Of a stretch of DNA of 64,000 nucleotides, positions 1-12,800 are shown piece after piece. The stretch covers positions 1,674,001 to 1,738,000 of the forward strand of contig NC_033564.1 in assembly GCF_001680005.1 (NCBI RefSeq), read 5' to 3'. The notes below the pieces were generated by a model, which ran no database searches, was not told where the DNA came from, and saw nothing but the letters and a program-made list of their open reading frames with translations. Source of the stretch: Plasmodium coatneyi (Eukaryota > Apicomplexa > Aconoidasida > Haemosporida > Plasmodiidae). The position numbers and the translations under genes are program-made. Positions within the stretch are counted from its first letter, which is position 1, and every line of letters begins with the position of its first letter.

Positions 1-351
1 GTACTAACAGGCATTTTACTCCTCGTGATATTACTAGTGGTTGACGAAAACGTATGTGGACATTTTAACGTTTTAAAACTCAGTGCCGTAGTTGGATTGA
101 CCATCTTATGCATAGGTTTAAGCTTTGGTGGAAATACCGGATTTGCCCTTAACCCTTCAAGAGATTTAGGCGCCAGATTACTTTCCCTAGCAGCCTATGG
201 ACCCGAAGCTTTCACAAAAGATACGTGTTATTTTTTTGTTCCGCTTTTAGCCCCAATTGTTGGCTCAGTAATTTTTTGCCAGATTTACGATAAGCTAATT
301 GGTCCGCTAATTGAAGCAGCCAGCAACGATAAAGGCGGCGTGGAGGTGTAA
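1..351 (+). CDS. AQP: Aquaglyceroporin, C-terminal part (5' end outside window)
   Basis: The frame is open from base 1 to a TAA at 349-351, so the gene begins upstream of the window; the first ATG-like codons inside it are not the start. The visible ~116 residues hold a hydrophobic helix, then GFALNPSRDLGARL. This is the second pore motif of the aquaporin family, with NPS in place of the usual NPA, followed by the conserved pore arginine. A last membrane helix (roughly VPLLAPIVGSVIF) and a short hydrophilic tail follow. The NPS variant is what I know of Plasmodium aquaglyceroporins, which pass water, glycerol and small solutes across the parasite plasma membrane. No intron is seen. Being the neighbour of the H-protein gene fits the conserved order of this locus. 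Confidence 0.9.
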   Translation, partial: VLTGILLLVILLVVDENVCGHFNVLKLSAVVGLTILCIGLSFGGNTGFALNPSRDLGARLLSLAAYGPEAFTKDTCYFFVPLLAPIVGSVIFCQIYDKLIGPLIEAASNDKGGVEV

Positions 352-1871
352 ACACACTGTGCTATTGTAGGGGAAGTGCTGAAAACTTTTACCACAGAGA
401 ATCAAAATAACGTGGGATCACAACACTTCCGCGTAATTGCTTGCACATAATTAGAAATTCACTTTCCCTGCGTACTTACGCGTAACCACCCTTTGTAATA
501 TTTATTTTATGCTACACTTTTGTTATGCGTTCTTTTTTACGACGTTGTTTTGAAGCAATCCGTTTCGTTCTTGCTCTTTAAAATAATTTTTATATTTTTC
601 CAAAACATAGGAATGCTGCACATTAGTGGTGTTGCCCTAAATGCAAAAATTAATTCTGTGAGCATCACGTGTGTGTGCATGTATGCTCGAGTGATCGATT
701 CATTTCGTTCGACCACATACATACATCCATATGCACGTTAAAGTAGGACCCGTTTTGGACGATTCCACTGCATTTGTAGCTTTAATTTTTTTTTATTTTT
801 TTCTCCCCCTTTTTTTTTTTACGTCTCTACATGTTCGCTTTTGCAATTTTAGTGAGTACACACTGTAGTTGCGTCCGCCCATGTGCTTTAATAGGTGCTA
901 TTGCAGAAAATGTAATATAAGTATATATATGTTTTGTAAATTTATTGCGTATTATTCTTTTTTTCCGTGCATTTTGGAATTATCATAAAAACATTAACGC
1001 GAAATGTAGGAACTTCCGTTATAAATTTTAAAAACTGTTGTAATGCTTTTAAATGAAACCACACACCTGTGGTGAAGAGAGCGCACGCGTAAGCTACGCG
1101 TAGGCGGCGCCAACATCTGTGTGCGGCATGATATAATTGGAGAAGGGTAAAAGATATAGTGCAACACGGGTGTCTAAGTGTCTTTTGCCACGTTTTCAAG
1201 TAATATGAGGGGAAAGAAATCTGCGCATTTATTTAAACCTTTTTATTAGATGAGCGTCCCCCCACAAAAAGTATGTTCCACTATTAGGATGACTTTCATT
1301 TTGCTATGTTCGTAAGGGCACTCCTTTTTTTTGTGTACTTTTAATCACCTACAGAATTATCACCACCTTCGTAGTTTAGTGCATTAAATGGCAGGTAGAA
1401 TATTAGGCAAAAAAATGGGCATTCAATATGTGCTAATATTTGCCAGTTTGTATGCACTTAAAAATGAGGTGAACGAAATGGCCCCAATAAATATTGCAAA
1501 TTAATTTACAACAGCAAGGCAAATATAACGACTCAAGAAATTTTAGGAAGCACCTCGCCCTAAAAAAAAAAAAGAACAACTTTGCTAGGATAAATGTGAA
1601 AATGTGAATATTTGGCTAATTTTTTATTTGTCAAAATTTTGACCTTATTCATTCTTCCGCTGCGCCGCGCGGAAGGAAAAACGAAGCGAAGGGCTTCCAT
1701 TTCGAGTTAATACATAGGTTATAGATGTTTTCACGTGCGTATCACCATTTTGGTGCTTAAAATTGGTAGTATATTTGTGCTTTCAGAAGTGGTTCGCCTA
1801 TTTGCCATTTTGTCATTTTATGTATTATTTATTTATTTTATTTTTTTTAACCGTTTGAACTTTTCAAAAGC
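352..1871. other. Intergenic region, no supported gene
   Basis: About 1.5 kb of AT-rich DNA with poly(dT) runs near 785-820. The short open frames here (for example 520-741 and the opposite strand 942-1199) lack any recognisable domain and overlap each other. It presumably holds the 3' UTR of the aquaporin gene and the promoter and 5' UTR of the H-protein gene. I see nothing else in it. Confidence 0.6.
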
Positions 1872-2480
1872 ATGTTCGCGCAAAAAATGTTGCTGCTTAA
1901 AAGACCTTTTCTCCCTGCGCGAGCTGCCACCTTTTGCGCGCAACGGAAGGTGGGCAGATTCATTACGTACTATACAAAGTCACACGAGTACATCAAAATA
2001 AATGATGAAGACTTGACCGAATTGAAAAAGAAAAACAACGTAAAATGCAAAATAGGCATTAGCAATTATGGAACAGAGAAATTGGGGGAAATTGTGTATA
2101 TCGATATTTCGCATAACATAAATGAGTACGTAAAGAATGGGGACTGTATCGCAACTGTTGAGAGCGTTAAAAGCGTGGGGGATGTGTACACCCCCATCAG
2201 TGGCCAAATTGTCGACATCAATACCAAAATAGTCGACAACGTAAATTTAATGAACGAAAATTCGGAAACGGAAGGGTGGATTTTGGAACTGCTGACCAAC
2301 GATGTGAATGAAAAGGAAATAATGAGCTTCTCTGAATATAAGAAAATGTGCGAAGAAGAAGAGCAAAGGGAAGCAACCAAAATACAGCAGAGTGAACGGG
2401 AATGTCTAGAGGAAAAAAACAAAAATAAAATTTTCGATTTGAACGACATTAAGAACATTGAAGAGAAGACGAAAAAGTAA
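1872..2480 (+). CDS. GCVH: Glycine cleavage system H protein (lipoyl carrier)
   Basis: Single exon, 202 residues, ATG at 1872. The first ~35 residues are basic with few acids (MFAQKMLLLKRPFLPARA), as expected for a mitochondrial presequence. The body is a biotinyl/lipoyl fold: IGISNYGTEKLGEIVYIDI, then VESVKSVGDVYTPISG, in which Lys100 is the predicted lipoyl-lysine, then NSETEGWILEL. H protein shuttles the aminomethyl group between the P, T and L subunits of the mitochondrial glycine cleavage complex. From general knowledge, Plasmodium keeps H, T and L but lacks a clear P protein, so its role may be folate one-carbon metabolism or lipoate handling. The last ~45 residues are a charged, helical, lysine/glutamate-rich extension beyond the bacterial family length. 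Confidence 0.93.
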   Translation: MFAQKMLLLKRPFLPARAATFCAQRKVGRFITYYTKSHEYIKINDEDLTELKKKNNVKCKIGISNYGTEKLGEIVYIDISHNINEYVKNGDCIATVESVKSVGDVYTPISGQIVDINTKIVDNVNLMNENSETEGWILELLTNDVNEKEIMSFSEYKKMCEEEEQREATKIQQSERECLEEKNKNKIFDLNDIKNIEEKTKK

Positions 2481-3960
2481 CCCATAAGGATTGAACGACA
2501 ACATGTTGTTTGCAACGAATTCGTTTATCTTCCCTTCCACCCGGTTGGATGACATCTCATGTATGTAAATCAGTGTGGACATAGCAGGCAAAAAATTGAA
2601 AGAGGCGCACACAAATCTGTGGGCAGAAGGGGCTAGCCATTATCTTCAGCTATAGAACAATTTGGCTGTAAAAAAAAAAAAAAAAATCGACTATCCAAAA
2701 TTGCTCATTTCAAAATTTTGTTCATAAAAAAAAAATTGTAATATGAGGCACATTTCGAAATACCTGCAGGAAAATGTCTTTTTTTTTACAACTTTTCAAA
2801 TGTGACCGTTGTAGCTGTTTTTCATTTGGGTATGCAGCATTTCTTCCATTTTTTTGTTATCAAGAGAATAAGCGCGATGCATGATGCTTACAACTATTTG
2901 CACAAGTCTGCCGCGGGGGGCACCTCAAATAATGACCAATATGACAACCATCATTTTGTTTATTGTCATTATTAGTATTATATTATTTTTTTTTCCGTGT
3001 CTTAAAGTTTTTAAATGGTGTCACATTTTTTCTTTTTCTTTTTTTTTGTGTTGTGATACTTTTAAAAAACGCCAGTTTGTGTATTTTTAAATAAAACTTG
3101 CGAAAATGTTGTCCTATTTTATTTGCTTCAAAAGAATGGAGAATTATCCTTTCGGCTGAAAAAACGAATTAAGAAGGTCACCGCCTTTTGGTAAAAACTT
3201 TCATTTGTATGAACGGTTCATAAAAGAAGTGTACGAAAAGGAGTTGCCAGCTCAGAAAAAAAAAAAAAAAAAAAACGCAGCAAATGGCAATGTGGAAAAG
3301 TTGCCAAATGGTGAATTGGTTAAGTGGCAAAATGGTCAAATGGCGAATGGCCAAATGGCCAAGGCCGGTGACATGACCACTTATGCGGCCAAGTTAGCAA
3401 CAAAATAGTAGCGCATAAACACGTATTTTAAAAAAAAAAAAAAAAAAACTTCATGTGCGCATCGTTCGTGTGAAGCAATATTTTTCCACGGCAATTCTGT
3501 TCCTCTCTTGCACAGCTCTTTCAAAAAAAATTTTTTTTTCGTTTTTTTCAAATTAAAAACCATTTTAAAGAAATACTTTTAACACCAAAACAGATAAAAT
3601 TGCTAATCCGTCATTGTACCGTCCCATCGTATCATTTTAGCCTTAAAAATAACTTGTCAAACATTTGTGTAGAGAAAATATATAACAAAAAGGAAAAGAA
3701 GAAAAAAAAATTCATAAGCAAAGTTTTGGTATACATACACGTTTATGCTTATATATATTTACAAAATCTGTGAATATATTTGTTAAGATAACCTTTTTTA
3801 AGTGAAAGGGAAAAAATAGTTACAGCTGTGCGATGCGTATTGGACAAAAATCGCGCATACACGTATTAAAATTACTCACAAAGCTGTTGTAAGGAGCTGG
3901 CAAAAAGGCATCTGAAAATTTCCGCAAACCATTCTGATTGCTATAAATCACCTTACGAAA

Positions 3961-4050
3961 ATGTGTTGTTGCGTGTGCGGATTGTTACTTTTAGCCCTGA
4001 TTGCTCTAATTGTTGTATTAATTCTTAATGGGATTATAAAGTTGAACTAG
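3961..4050 (+). CDS. Candidate micro-ORF, 29-residue Cys-rich membrane peptide
   Basis: ATG at 3961 to TAG at 4048. The peptide starts MCCCVCG and continues with about 17 uninterrupted aliphatic residues (LLLLALIALIVVLILNG) and a two-lysine end. That is the layout of a very small palmitoylatable membrane peptide. No intron signals are needed. It could equally be a chance frame in AT-rich DNA, since hydrophobic codons are T-rich. No family is recognised. Confidence 0.25.
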   Translation: MCCCVCGLLLLALIALIVVLILNGIIKLN

Positions 4051-5227
4051 ATGGGAAAAATAATTTTTTGAACAATGGAAAGGGAAAGAAAAAAAAAATA
4101 TATGCAATGATGGAGTGGAAGCTTTTGTGAGACCCCCACAGTATGAACAAAAAATTTCTGTGCGAAGTGTTACGCTTGAAGACGCCCCAGTTGTACGTAG
4201 AAGCCACAGCTCCCTTCACGAAGAGTGCAAGAATGAGAATGCTTCATACGTTGGAATTATGACCAGTCATACCAATAGACAAAAAAATAATAAAATAAAT
4301 AAAGTTAACGTGGCTGAGAAGAAAGGAATGCTGGCGTCTTACGCTGGGAAGTTGTTACTCCATCCCCTGTTGTATGCATTACGAAGATATATACCACAGG
4401 GCACACACTCACATGCATCCGTGTATGTTAATGTGTAGGTGCCCACTTAACTGTGCAGATACACCCCTGGTGCGTATGTTTAAACGCACAACCGTAAGAA
4501 AATTACGCCCTAATTAAACCGTGTGCTATTCTGTTGCACAATTTGTTTCATCATGTTTAGAGCGACCGTGTGTCCTGGCACGATCGCGTTTTGCAAATAT
4601 GTTTATTCATACTAACGTGCGCACGCATATTTGTACTTATCCCGTATAAGGAATTTTTTTTTTTTTTTTTTTGTATCTTACTAGAAAAAACGTTTCATTG
4701 TAAAATTTGTACATCCATGTAACGGTACTTCAGGCGTAGTCAATGAAGTTTGTCTTTTTTTTGTGTATCAAATAACAGTTACATTTTTTAAAAGAAATGT
4801 TAAACTTTTGATCCGAACCCAAAGTTGAGAATTAAAATAGCTATCGCAAAATATGCGCCAGCGCATAGGTCTATTCAGCTATTCGTAGGACACATTAAGG
4901 TCATATCGAAAAGGGGGCCTTTCTCTCGTTCGAGTAAATAACCAAACGAGGAGAGTACGACATCCTTGGTTGTGCGCGCAATGCAAGTGGCTTTTGCGAA
5001 ATTGGTTGCCTAAACGGACGGGGAACTAAAAGGCTAAAAGCGCTTCACGCGAAGTCAGTCCTGCGGAACCAAGCGGAAGGCCAAGCGGAAAATTTTTTCT
5101 GCAGATGGGTGTAGCCAAATGCAAGCACCTCTTCTCAGCAAGCGAATAAAAAATACCCATCATGTGCTTTTAAAAGGGGAACTCCCAGGTGAACAGAATT
5201 TCATTTAATTTAACCTTCATACAGGGA

Positions 5228-5249
5228 TGTTCCCTTTTTTTAGGGAACA
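5228..5249. other. Perfect 8-bp inverted repeat with T6 loop
   Basis: The sequence TGTTCCCT, six T, AGGGAACA forms an 8-bp stem. It lies about 0.7 kb upstream of NOP14, in a patch less AT-rich than its surroundings. It could be part of an unannotated structured transcript or a chance hairpin. No known RNA family is recognised. Confidence 0.3.
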
Positions 5250-5932
5250 CTATGCTATGCGCTATAAAAATATAGGGCTAAAAAATTGTTCCCATGGGAT
5301 ATAGGTAGCACATCAACTAGATAAATAAGGACCCACCCTGGCAGTCTTGTTCGCCGGCTGTATATAGGCACCTATGCCAATATTAACCAAAGTCGGCTCT
5401 ATTCAAACCTCTTTCTTAAAAAGGGAATAAAAAAAAAATCCTTCTTAACCAAGCGTATATATTTATTGCATATTTATAATACTAGCTAAAAAATATATTT
5501 TTTTTTTTTTTTTTTTTTTTCTGTTTTGCCAAACCTGTGTCGAAAGAAAAGATGGGGAAAAGGAAAAGCACTCCTAAGGAAACATTCTTTTAAACTTCGA
5601 ATCGACACCAAAAAAAAATTTTATTTGCAAAATTCATCTACAACAATTTTGTATACGCCCTGTTGCATTTCCTACTTTTTTCTGCTATAAATTTAATTTG
5701 GAAGGGAACATATAACCAATGCATTGCAGAATTATGCAACATATTTCGCACGCAAAATTTTAAGGGTAATGAGATTTCGTGCGATCGCGTTGTTGGTAGA
5801 GAAAGAGGAAAACAACGCGCGAAGTCAGACTTTTGTTTAATAGCCCGCAGGGGAGAAGCAGAACAGGGTGAGTAGTCTGTATTAAGTGTCCCCAATCTAT
5901 AACGCCAAAGACTTCCCCCCTTTCATGTCACC

Positions 5933-8900
5933 ATGAGGCAAAACCTTTTTGACACCAAAACAAGCAAAGTCAAGCGGAAGAGGAATATCCTACGAGTAAA
6001 AAGCGGCAAGAAGAATTTCCCCACCAAAAGGGAACCAAGCGAAAGGTACAAGGACATTCTGAATTATTACAAAAATGAAAATAAAACGAACAAATTTATC
6101 GATAAGAGAAAAAGTAAGAAGGGAAATAAGAACAACACAAGATTTAAGAAAGGGAACATTTTTAACCTGAACAATGACTCCTTTTTAAAAGATAAGCATA
6201 TCAGTGCCAATGATGTATACGGGGAGGAGGATCATTCGGATGATAGTTCCTTGGACAGTGGGGAGAAGTGGTCAGGGGGGGGATCCCGCAAAGGCAAGAG
6301 GAAGAGTGACGCGATGGTGAACAACTTTGTTCAGGAAAAAATCGAAAAGAAAAAATTATGGAAAATTAAAAAATACGAAATTAAGGAAAAGTTACGCGAA
6401 ATTGATAAACATTTTGAAGTCATTAAAAACAGTGTCCTTTCTTTGCCTGCAACAACGGGGGGCGTGAAACAAAATGTGGACCCCAAAAGGGGGGTGGCCA
6501 AAAAAGGGGAACAACAACGGGACCGATTTGTGAACGCAATCGGGCGCGTGAATAAAGCAACTCAGAGGGGCGAAAAGGGAGCAGACAGAAATGGGAGGGT
6601 CCAAATGAAGATGGAGGACGGCAACGACGTCGAAGATGACGAAGAGGATGAATTGGACGAGGAGGAAAGTGCTGATGATGAGGATGAGGCGGAGGAAAGT
6701 AACGTGGAGGAAGAAGTTGATGAAGAAGACGAGTCCGAGGGGGAGGATGGACTGGTCATAGAATCCGGGTGGGAAGCAGAAGATGAATCGGAGGAAGATG
6801 ATCAGGATGAGCAGCACGGAGATGGAAATGCCTCCGAGGGTTCAATCGAACAGGGAGCAAATGGATCCGTTCAGCACAAATATGATGCATCGAAGTCGCA
6901 GTTGCTTGGTCAAAAAACGAATGAGAGTGACGAAGAAGTGAAAGAATCAAAGTTGTCCTTTTACAGGAAAAAGAAAAAAACGGAAGAGCCGGATAATCAG
7001 AAGGCATATTCAATGTGGTGTCTGTCAGACGATAGCGACAATGAAACGATTGAAAAACTGTTTAGTAAAAAAAAAAGACTTCCTTTTAAAGACGAAACGA
7101 TGGTGAACATATCGAAAGAGAAAATGAACAAAATGATGAGGAAGTTCCTCCTTGATGGTAACAAAGAATTGTGTAGCCATTTTGCCAACGAATCAGATGA
7201 TGAAAAAGGAGAAAACTTACCAACTTATATTTCTATAGAAAAAAAACAATACCAGTTGGAGCATGTAATTGCACTTTTGGATGGTCATAATTTTGGTGCC
7301 CAGAAAAAACTCCTATACAGAGTGTACCATTTAAATATGTTCAATAAGAAAAAGCAGAAGAGCATTCCCCATTCTTCTTTCTTTTTCTCCCTAATGGATT
7401 ATTGTATCTTAAAAATTTACCGATGTTTGAAATATGATTTAGGTGTACAAAACTTGATAGAGAATTACAAGGACATAATTGTGGACTTTTGTCATCCCAT
7501 GAAAACGGAGTTGTATCTCTACATGTCTTTTCTCCTTTTGATTATTTTCTGCAAAACGCAAGGGAAGGGAAAGGCCAATATATTTTACAGGAAGAAAAGA
7601 AACACCCTAGCGGAATACGTAGAGTCCAATAAAGGCGCCCATGGTAAGGCGTACGATGTGCACATTTACTCCAGGATTTTGAAGAGTGCCGATTTGTTCA
7701 GTGACATTTTGGAAGAGTGCAAACCGCAGCTGGGGGAGGAAGCTGCAACAGATGGGGGAACCGTATCGTACGTCCACTTTGCGGTCATCCTTTTGGCGCT
7801 AATTATATACCCAATGGAAGGGAGCGAAAGTAAGCGCCAAAATCAAACAGGAAAAGGGAATGAGACGTCCCGCTTCGAGCATGGAGCTGACCCTTTAGGA
7901 GAAAACCTCCCCATTGAGCACCTCCTAACAGACATTAACAAAAATAGGGTAGAGGACGAAAAAATGGTTCATAAGTTTGCTCATTTGAAAGGGGAAAACC
8001 TATATACCGACAAGGAAGAAAGAATTCCTCTAATGGGTTACCTAATCGAATTGGTGGAGTATATATTTTATAAGTACTTCCATTCGGTCAATGCGAATTT
8101 GCTTCTTGGTGAGGATGAGGGGGGTTGCCACGACATCTGTAGTAGGGACACGTATGCCAGTGTGAGTCGCATGGAGGAATGCATACAGAATATCGAGCGG
8201 GCATTCTACATTAAGCCGTTTGACGTGGATGACGTGGTCAAATCAAGCAGGCAAAACCTGGCAGGCACACAGAGCAACAACAGAACCGATGTGCAGAACC
8301 ACCTCGGGATTTTCTCCAAAAAGAAGCAACTAAAAAAAGCAATCATTTTGTTAAACATTTATAATATATTTCTGGAGAATAGCAAAAAATATAGCCAGAG
8401 TTTCTTTTACCTCTCCTTCAAAATTTTAAACACCCTTTTATACGGCATTATGCATGAAGGGGGGAAATCACAGATGGGAAGCGGCAGCAACGATGAAAGA
8501 AATTATAGCGATGAAAAGATCCTCACGGAGGAGAAGGATCACTATTATAAACTCTCCTTTGACACGTTCAAAAATGTAATCTTTTTTTTGAAGGCCCACC
8601 TGGACAAACAGTTTAACGCCTACATATTGATCAATCACATAGTGCGCCCGTGCCTGCTGTTTTTATTTGTCAACTTTTTAAGTTATATAAAGAAATGCGA
8701 TGGGGAAGTGAACTTTGCCAAAATTGTAGACGATTTTGAAGGCGTCCAAGTGAGGGATGATTACTTAGTTGCTGCAGATAGTCCCTTCGTGAAGTATCAA
8801 AAAAAGGAGGAAAAGTACTTCCTCTTTTTATTGTACACATATAAGTTAATGGAGCACTCCAGTACCTATGAGATCACGCCTATCGTTTCTCACAATTTGC

Positions 8901-9339
8901 AAAACAGTGGCATTCAGATGTTTACCCCGAAATATGCCAACAGCAGAAACCCTAAGGACTTCCTAATCATGCAGAGCGGGCAGGCAAAGTTTGCGGAAAT
9001 GAGGGCCACGCGTAAGAAGATGAAACAACAGAAGAAGCTGGACTACAACGAGGTAACGGCAGAGCGGTTGACCATATGTATGGAAGCACGCTTAGTCATT
9101 GAGCTCTTATTCACCCCGCCTGGTCCAGTTACTTCCCAATTGCTTGTGTCTTTTCTCATATATATTCCCCCTTTTTTCCCACTTTGCAGCTGAGGAAGGA
9201 AAACAACTACCTTCTAGCCCTTAAAGCCAAGGAGGAACAGGAGAGAGTGCGCCGAAACCAGGAAAAATACAAGAAAGTAAAACTCATGGCAAAGAGGGAC
9301 GTCGAGGAGTACAACAAGATGAAGACGTACACCCACTGA
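5933..9339 (+). CDS. NOP14: NOP14-like nucleolar complex protein (two exons)
   Basis: Exon 1 is 5933-9052 (1040 codons). The intron is 9053-9189 (GTAACG...TTTGCAG, 137 nt). Exon 2 is 9190-9339, giving about 1089 residues. Reading on without splicing gives only a short unrelated end. The N-terminus is basic and contains NKTNKFIDKRKSKKG then NIFNLNND, matching the start of Nop14 proteins. Residues ~225-300 are a long Asp/Glu run, typical of the family. The C-terminus is a basic coiled coil (RATRKKMKQQKKLDYNE, continued in exon 2 as LRKENNYLLALKAKEEQE). Nop14 works in the nucleolus in the small-subunit processome, with Noc4 and Emg1, for 18S rRNA maturation and 40S assembly. Low-complexity insertions (670-700, 860-880) are Plasmodium-typical. 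Confidence 0.88.
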
Positions 9340-9883
9340 GGGAAGACACGTCAGTAGGGAAAAGCGCCCCACCAAATTGTGTCACAACATTTGTTGCTGC
9401 TCGACGTTTATTTGTTTTATGGTCAATAATTAGCCAAAACAAAATTTTTTTTTTTTTTAAAACTGTTGAAATTTTAAAAATATGCGTGTGGAGGGGGAAA
9501 CATTTAAACGGTTTCTCACCCTACGCTCGCTTCCCCTTTTTACGCACACTTTTAATTTGGCTAAAAATGAACGGAAAGATTGATACATTTCACAAGACGA
9601 ACAAATGGAATAGCCACGTTATGTAGGTAGACACAACGGATTGTTTTTCAATCCTTTTTTTTCGTTAAAAATTGAGATGAAATTGACATGCGTGGATGGG
9701 AAAGCACACATGGGTGAAGTTAAACCATGTGAGAATTGAAGCTTCTTCGTGGTCAGGGGGGTCAATTACGGGTTGAGCAGCACTGACACTTGGGTGGCTA
9801 CTGTTTTGCCTGCTCCTATGTTCGTATGCTGCTAACCGCCGCTAACGTGCCTTCCCCACAGAGGGCATATCCAACGTCCCACC
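9340..9883. other. Intergenic, convergent 3' ends
   Basis: 544 nt between the stop of NOP14 (+) and the stop of the minus-strand gene ending at 9884. It is AT-rich with a poly(T) run near 9445. It serves as 3' UTR for both genes. No gene or repeat is seen. Confidence 0.6.
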
Positions 9884-12800
9884 TCACTTCTTCTTCGGCG
9901 ACTCATAATTAAAGTCCTCATTCATCATGTTCCGAATGTCCTTCATTTTCAGTCCACACCACTCGTATTTATTTACGTATGCCGAGGTGTAATTTTTTTC
10001 ATTCTGTTTGTTTTGTATGGATATGTGGTCATAGAGGTTACTTATGCTGGTTCTTGTTTTGACAATTCTGGAAATATTTTCGCTTATGTCTTCATTAAAG
10101 GTATTTGGGATTAAGTCTCTCCAGCCGTTCCTTTCCAGCAACCCCAGTTTTTCGCGTTCCTCCCCTTTCGGCATCATATAGTACATGTACAGCTCGCTAC
10201 ATCCTGCGGGGTGGAAATAAAAAAGGGAACATAAAGGGAAGGTGAAAATGGAAAAGTTCATTTGCTGGGTAAGTTGTAAGCAGCAACTCCGTTCGCTTCG
10301 CTGCGCTGTGCTGCGTTTTCTTTTTTTCCCCTCACCGATAATCCGCTCGTAGGAGTCCTCCCCATCTGAGGAGACATTTTTCACAGACGTGCAGGGGCAC
10401 AGGTTGGACAACTCGGTATTCTTCCCGATGTTTTCCTTTTGAATATTTTTTAAATTCAAATCGTAGTGCACAGTATAGCAGTCCGTGTCGTAATGCATAT
10501 TTAAGCACATGTACTTGTATGAGCAGAGCAGAAGGTAGCACTGCCTGGGGAAAATATCAATGTCGCTAAAGATGATGTTTATAAATTTATCTGCCTTGTT
10601 TTCTCCTGATTTGTTTTTTCCGTCTGGTTCGCTATCTTGTTGTGTATGTTCTGCAGAAGGGAGATCTTCCTCATGTAGGGGGTCCTCCTCCCAGGTTGGA
10701 TAACTGTAGTGTCCGCTCCCTTGTGCATTCCTTCCCTCGCCTTCAACAGTGTGGCTATCCAACATTTGTAGAAGCTCAGCACAGTCCTTACTAAAATTTA
10801 GGAAGTACATTGGGGGGTACTGCTGCATGGCGAAATTGCTAAAAAAGGCATCTTCCTCGTTTGTGTGACTATTTTCCGTCCTTTCTTCTTCTTTTTCATT
10901 CTTGATAGTTTTCCCTTCATTTGAATCGCTTTCCCTAAGTTGGTGTAGCCTGTCGTAAAAGCTTTTCTTCTTTTTCGATTGGGTCACCTCCTCAGGGGTC
11001 TTACATTCCGTGTGCTCTTCCTCAAGGCAGGAAGAATCCATTAACTGGTTGGGAAGAATTTCCTTCCCTGAGGGTCCTCTATAATTTAGGAATGCCTCTA
11101 AAATTACTCTGGGCAAAAATGCGCTTAAAATGTAATAAGTCGATTGTGCATTTAAAAATGGATGAGCCCAGATACATTTTACGTTAATTTCAGACATACC
11201 TAAATACTCAATTAGACAACCACAGACAATTTTCTGAACATGAATTGCATTTCCATCCACAGTTGTTTTGGAAGAGGTCGCATTTAACGTAATTATGATG
11301 CCTGAAAAGTGGTCCAACAGAATATCGTCATAAACTTTAGGTAAATTTTCCGTTAAATCATTATCCAGTTCTAGTAGTTGAAATGGCAGGTTCCTATTTC
11401 TTACGTCGTTTTTTTTATTCACTGCATTTTGCACATAACTCCAATTCATTAGCATTTTTTCATGTAAAATTTGTCGACGCCTGTACATGTTGGTGTACTT
11501 AAAAAGGTTCTCACTACTGCTAAGAAGCACATCGATTTTTTTTTCTTTTATTTTTATGCGTGTTATTGTTTCTTTCAGTTTTTGAAATTTCGTTTCTTCG
11601 TCTTTTATTTGCTTGTTCTCTTCGTAGTTCTTTTCTTCACTGCAATTTTGGGTTAGGTCTTGCATCATGCTTTTGATGAATTCTTCCTTGCTTACTTTTG
11701 CTTCCTCCACTTGTGGTGCGGCGTCCACGGGGGTTCCTTCGTTTGGTTCCTCCAAGAGGCTTCCTTCACCTGGCTGCTGCTTTTCATCTGGTTGGATGGC
11801 CACCCCTCCGGAGCAGTCCCCACGATTTACCTTCTCCAAAAGGGTCAAGAAATTCCTGTGCTCCTTCTCTACGATCTCCTTATCGTCATCACTGAGGTAG
11901 TTCATATTGTCGTATGAGGGGACCCCCGTTTCGAGTTTCTTCTCCTCGCCCTTTCTTTTCTTCCTTCCCTGCAGGTGTTTGTTACCTTTCTTCACATCCT
12001 CCTTAATAACTCCGTCTTGCACATGATTTGCCGTTTCTTTCGCGGAAGAACAGTTCCTATCCTCCGGCACAAATTCTACATCGCATTGATCAGTCATCGT
12101 TTCGCAGTTTTTAACGGGGGTTTTATTTTCCATCGTTGGTGATCCGGGCTTTACTTCCTCCGTCTTGGAACTCACATTGGGTTCATTCACATTTTCAAAC
12201 TCCTCAATCGCGACGCCACTATTATTATTATCATCCTGTGGTGGGTCCTCCCCTGGGGTGGCCTCATTTTCCTGTTTCTCTGAAGTGACTTCACCCACCG
12301 ATGTTGCTTCCACCATCGTTTGCAGTTGACCTTCGTGTTGGTCCGTCCCCTTTTCGTTTTTTTCTTCCCTTCTGGGATGATTACTCCTCTGTCTCAACTC
12401 ATTTTTATAATCACTAATTATGTGAACAATTTTTTTTTTTCTTTCCATCAATAATTTTAAATCGTTGGAGATCCCCATCGGTAGGTGTTCCACTTTAAGG
12501 TTCAAATGGTACATGTTAAAAAATTCATTTGTTTCGTTTATTAGCTTTTTGCTTTGGTTCATTGCAAACTGGGGGAACTTTATCTTCACACTGTTTGCCT
12601 CCTCCGTTTCGCTTGTATCGCAAGGGGGTTCCTCTAGTGTTGCGCCCTCAGATTGGGAGGTGCTCTTTTCATCCCCGCAGAGGGGAGGCTGCCCCTCAGG
12701 TTGGTTCTCTCCCATTGACTTGGTGTCCTCCTTAACAGGGCTGACAGAATGGCTGACGGAGAGGCTATGAAGGCTTCTTCCAGCGCTGCTTTGCACGCTG

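Larger units (their letters stand above)
2481..5932. other. Long intergenic region with one candidate micro-ORF
   Basis: About 3.4 kb with no long supported gene. It contains poly(A)/poly(T) runs, a degenerate AATGGC-type heptamer repeat (about 3275-3370), a short hydrophobic peptide frame at 3961-4050 (listed separately), a stretch of more even base composition (4840-5340) and a perfect 8-bp hairpin at 5228-5249. The open frame at 4115-4438 has no ATG start and no recognisable domain. The region should contain the promoter of NOP14. Confidence 0.55.

Noticed and set aside
3205..3408. 67-codon frame with AATGGC repeats
   Set aside because: No ATG start; Lys run plus a heptamer microsatellite, no conservation expected.
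6392..6817. Minus-strand 141-codon and Ser-rich 65-codon frames
   Set aside because: Antisense of the Asp/Glu-rich segment of NOP14 (GAG/GAT codons read backwards as Leu/Ser/Ile).
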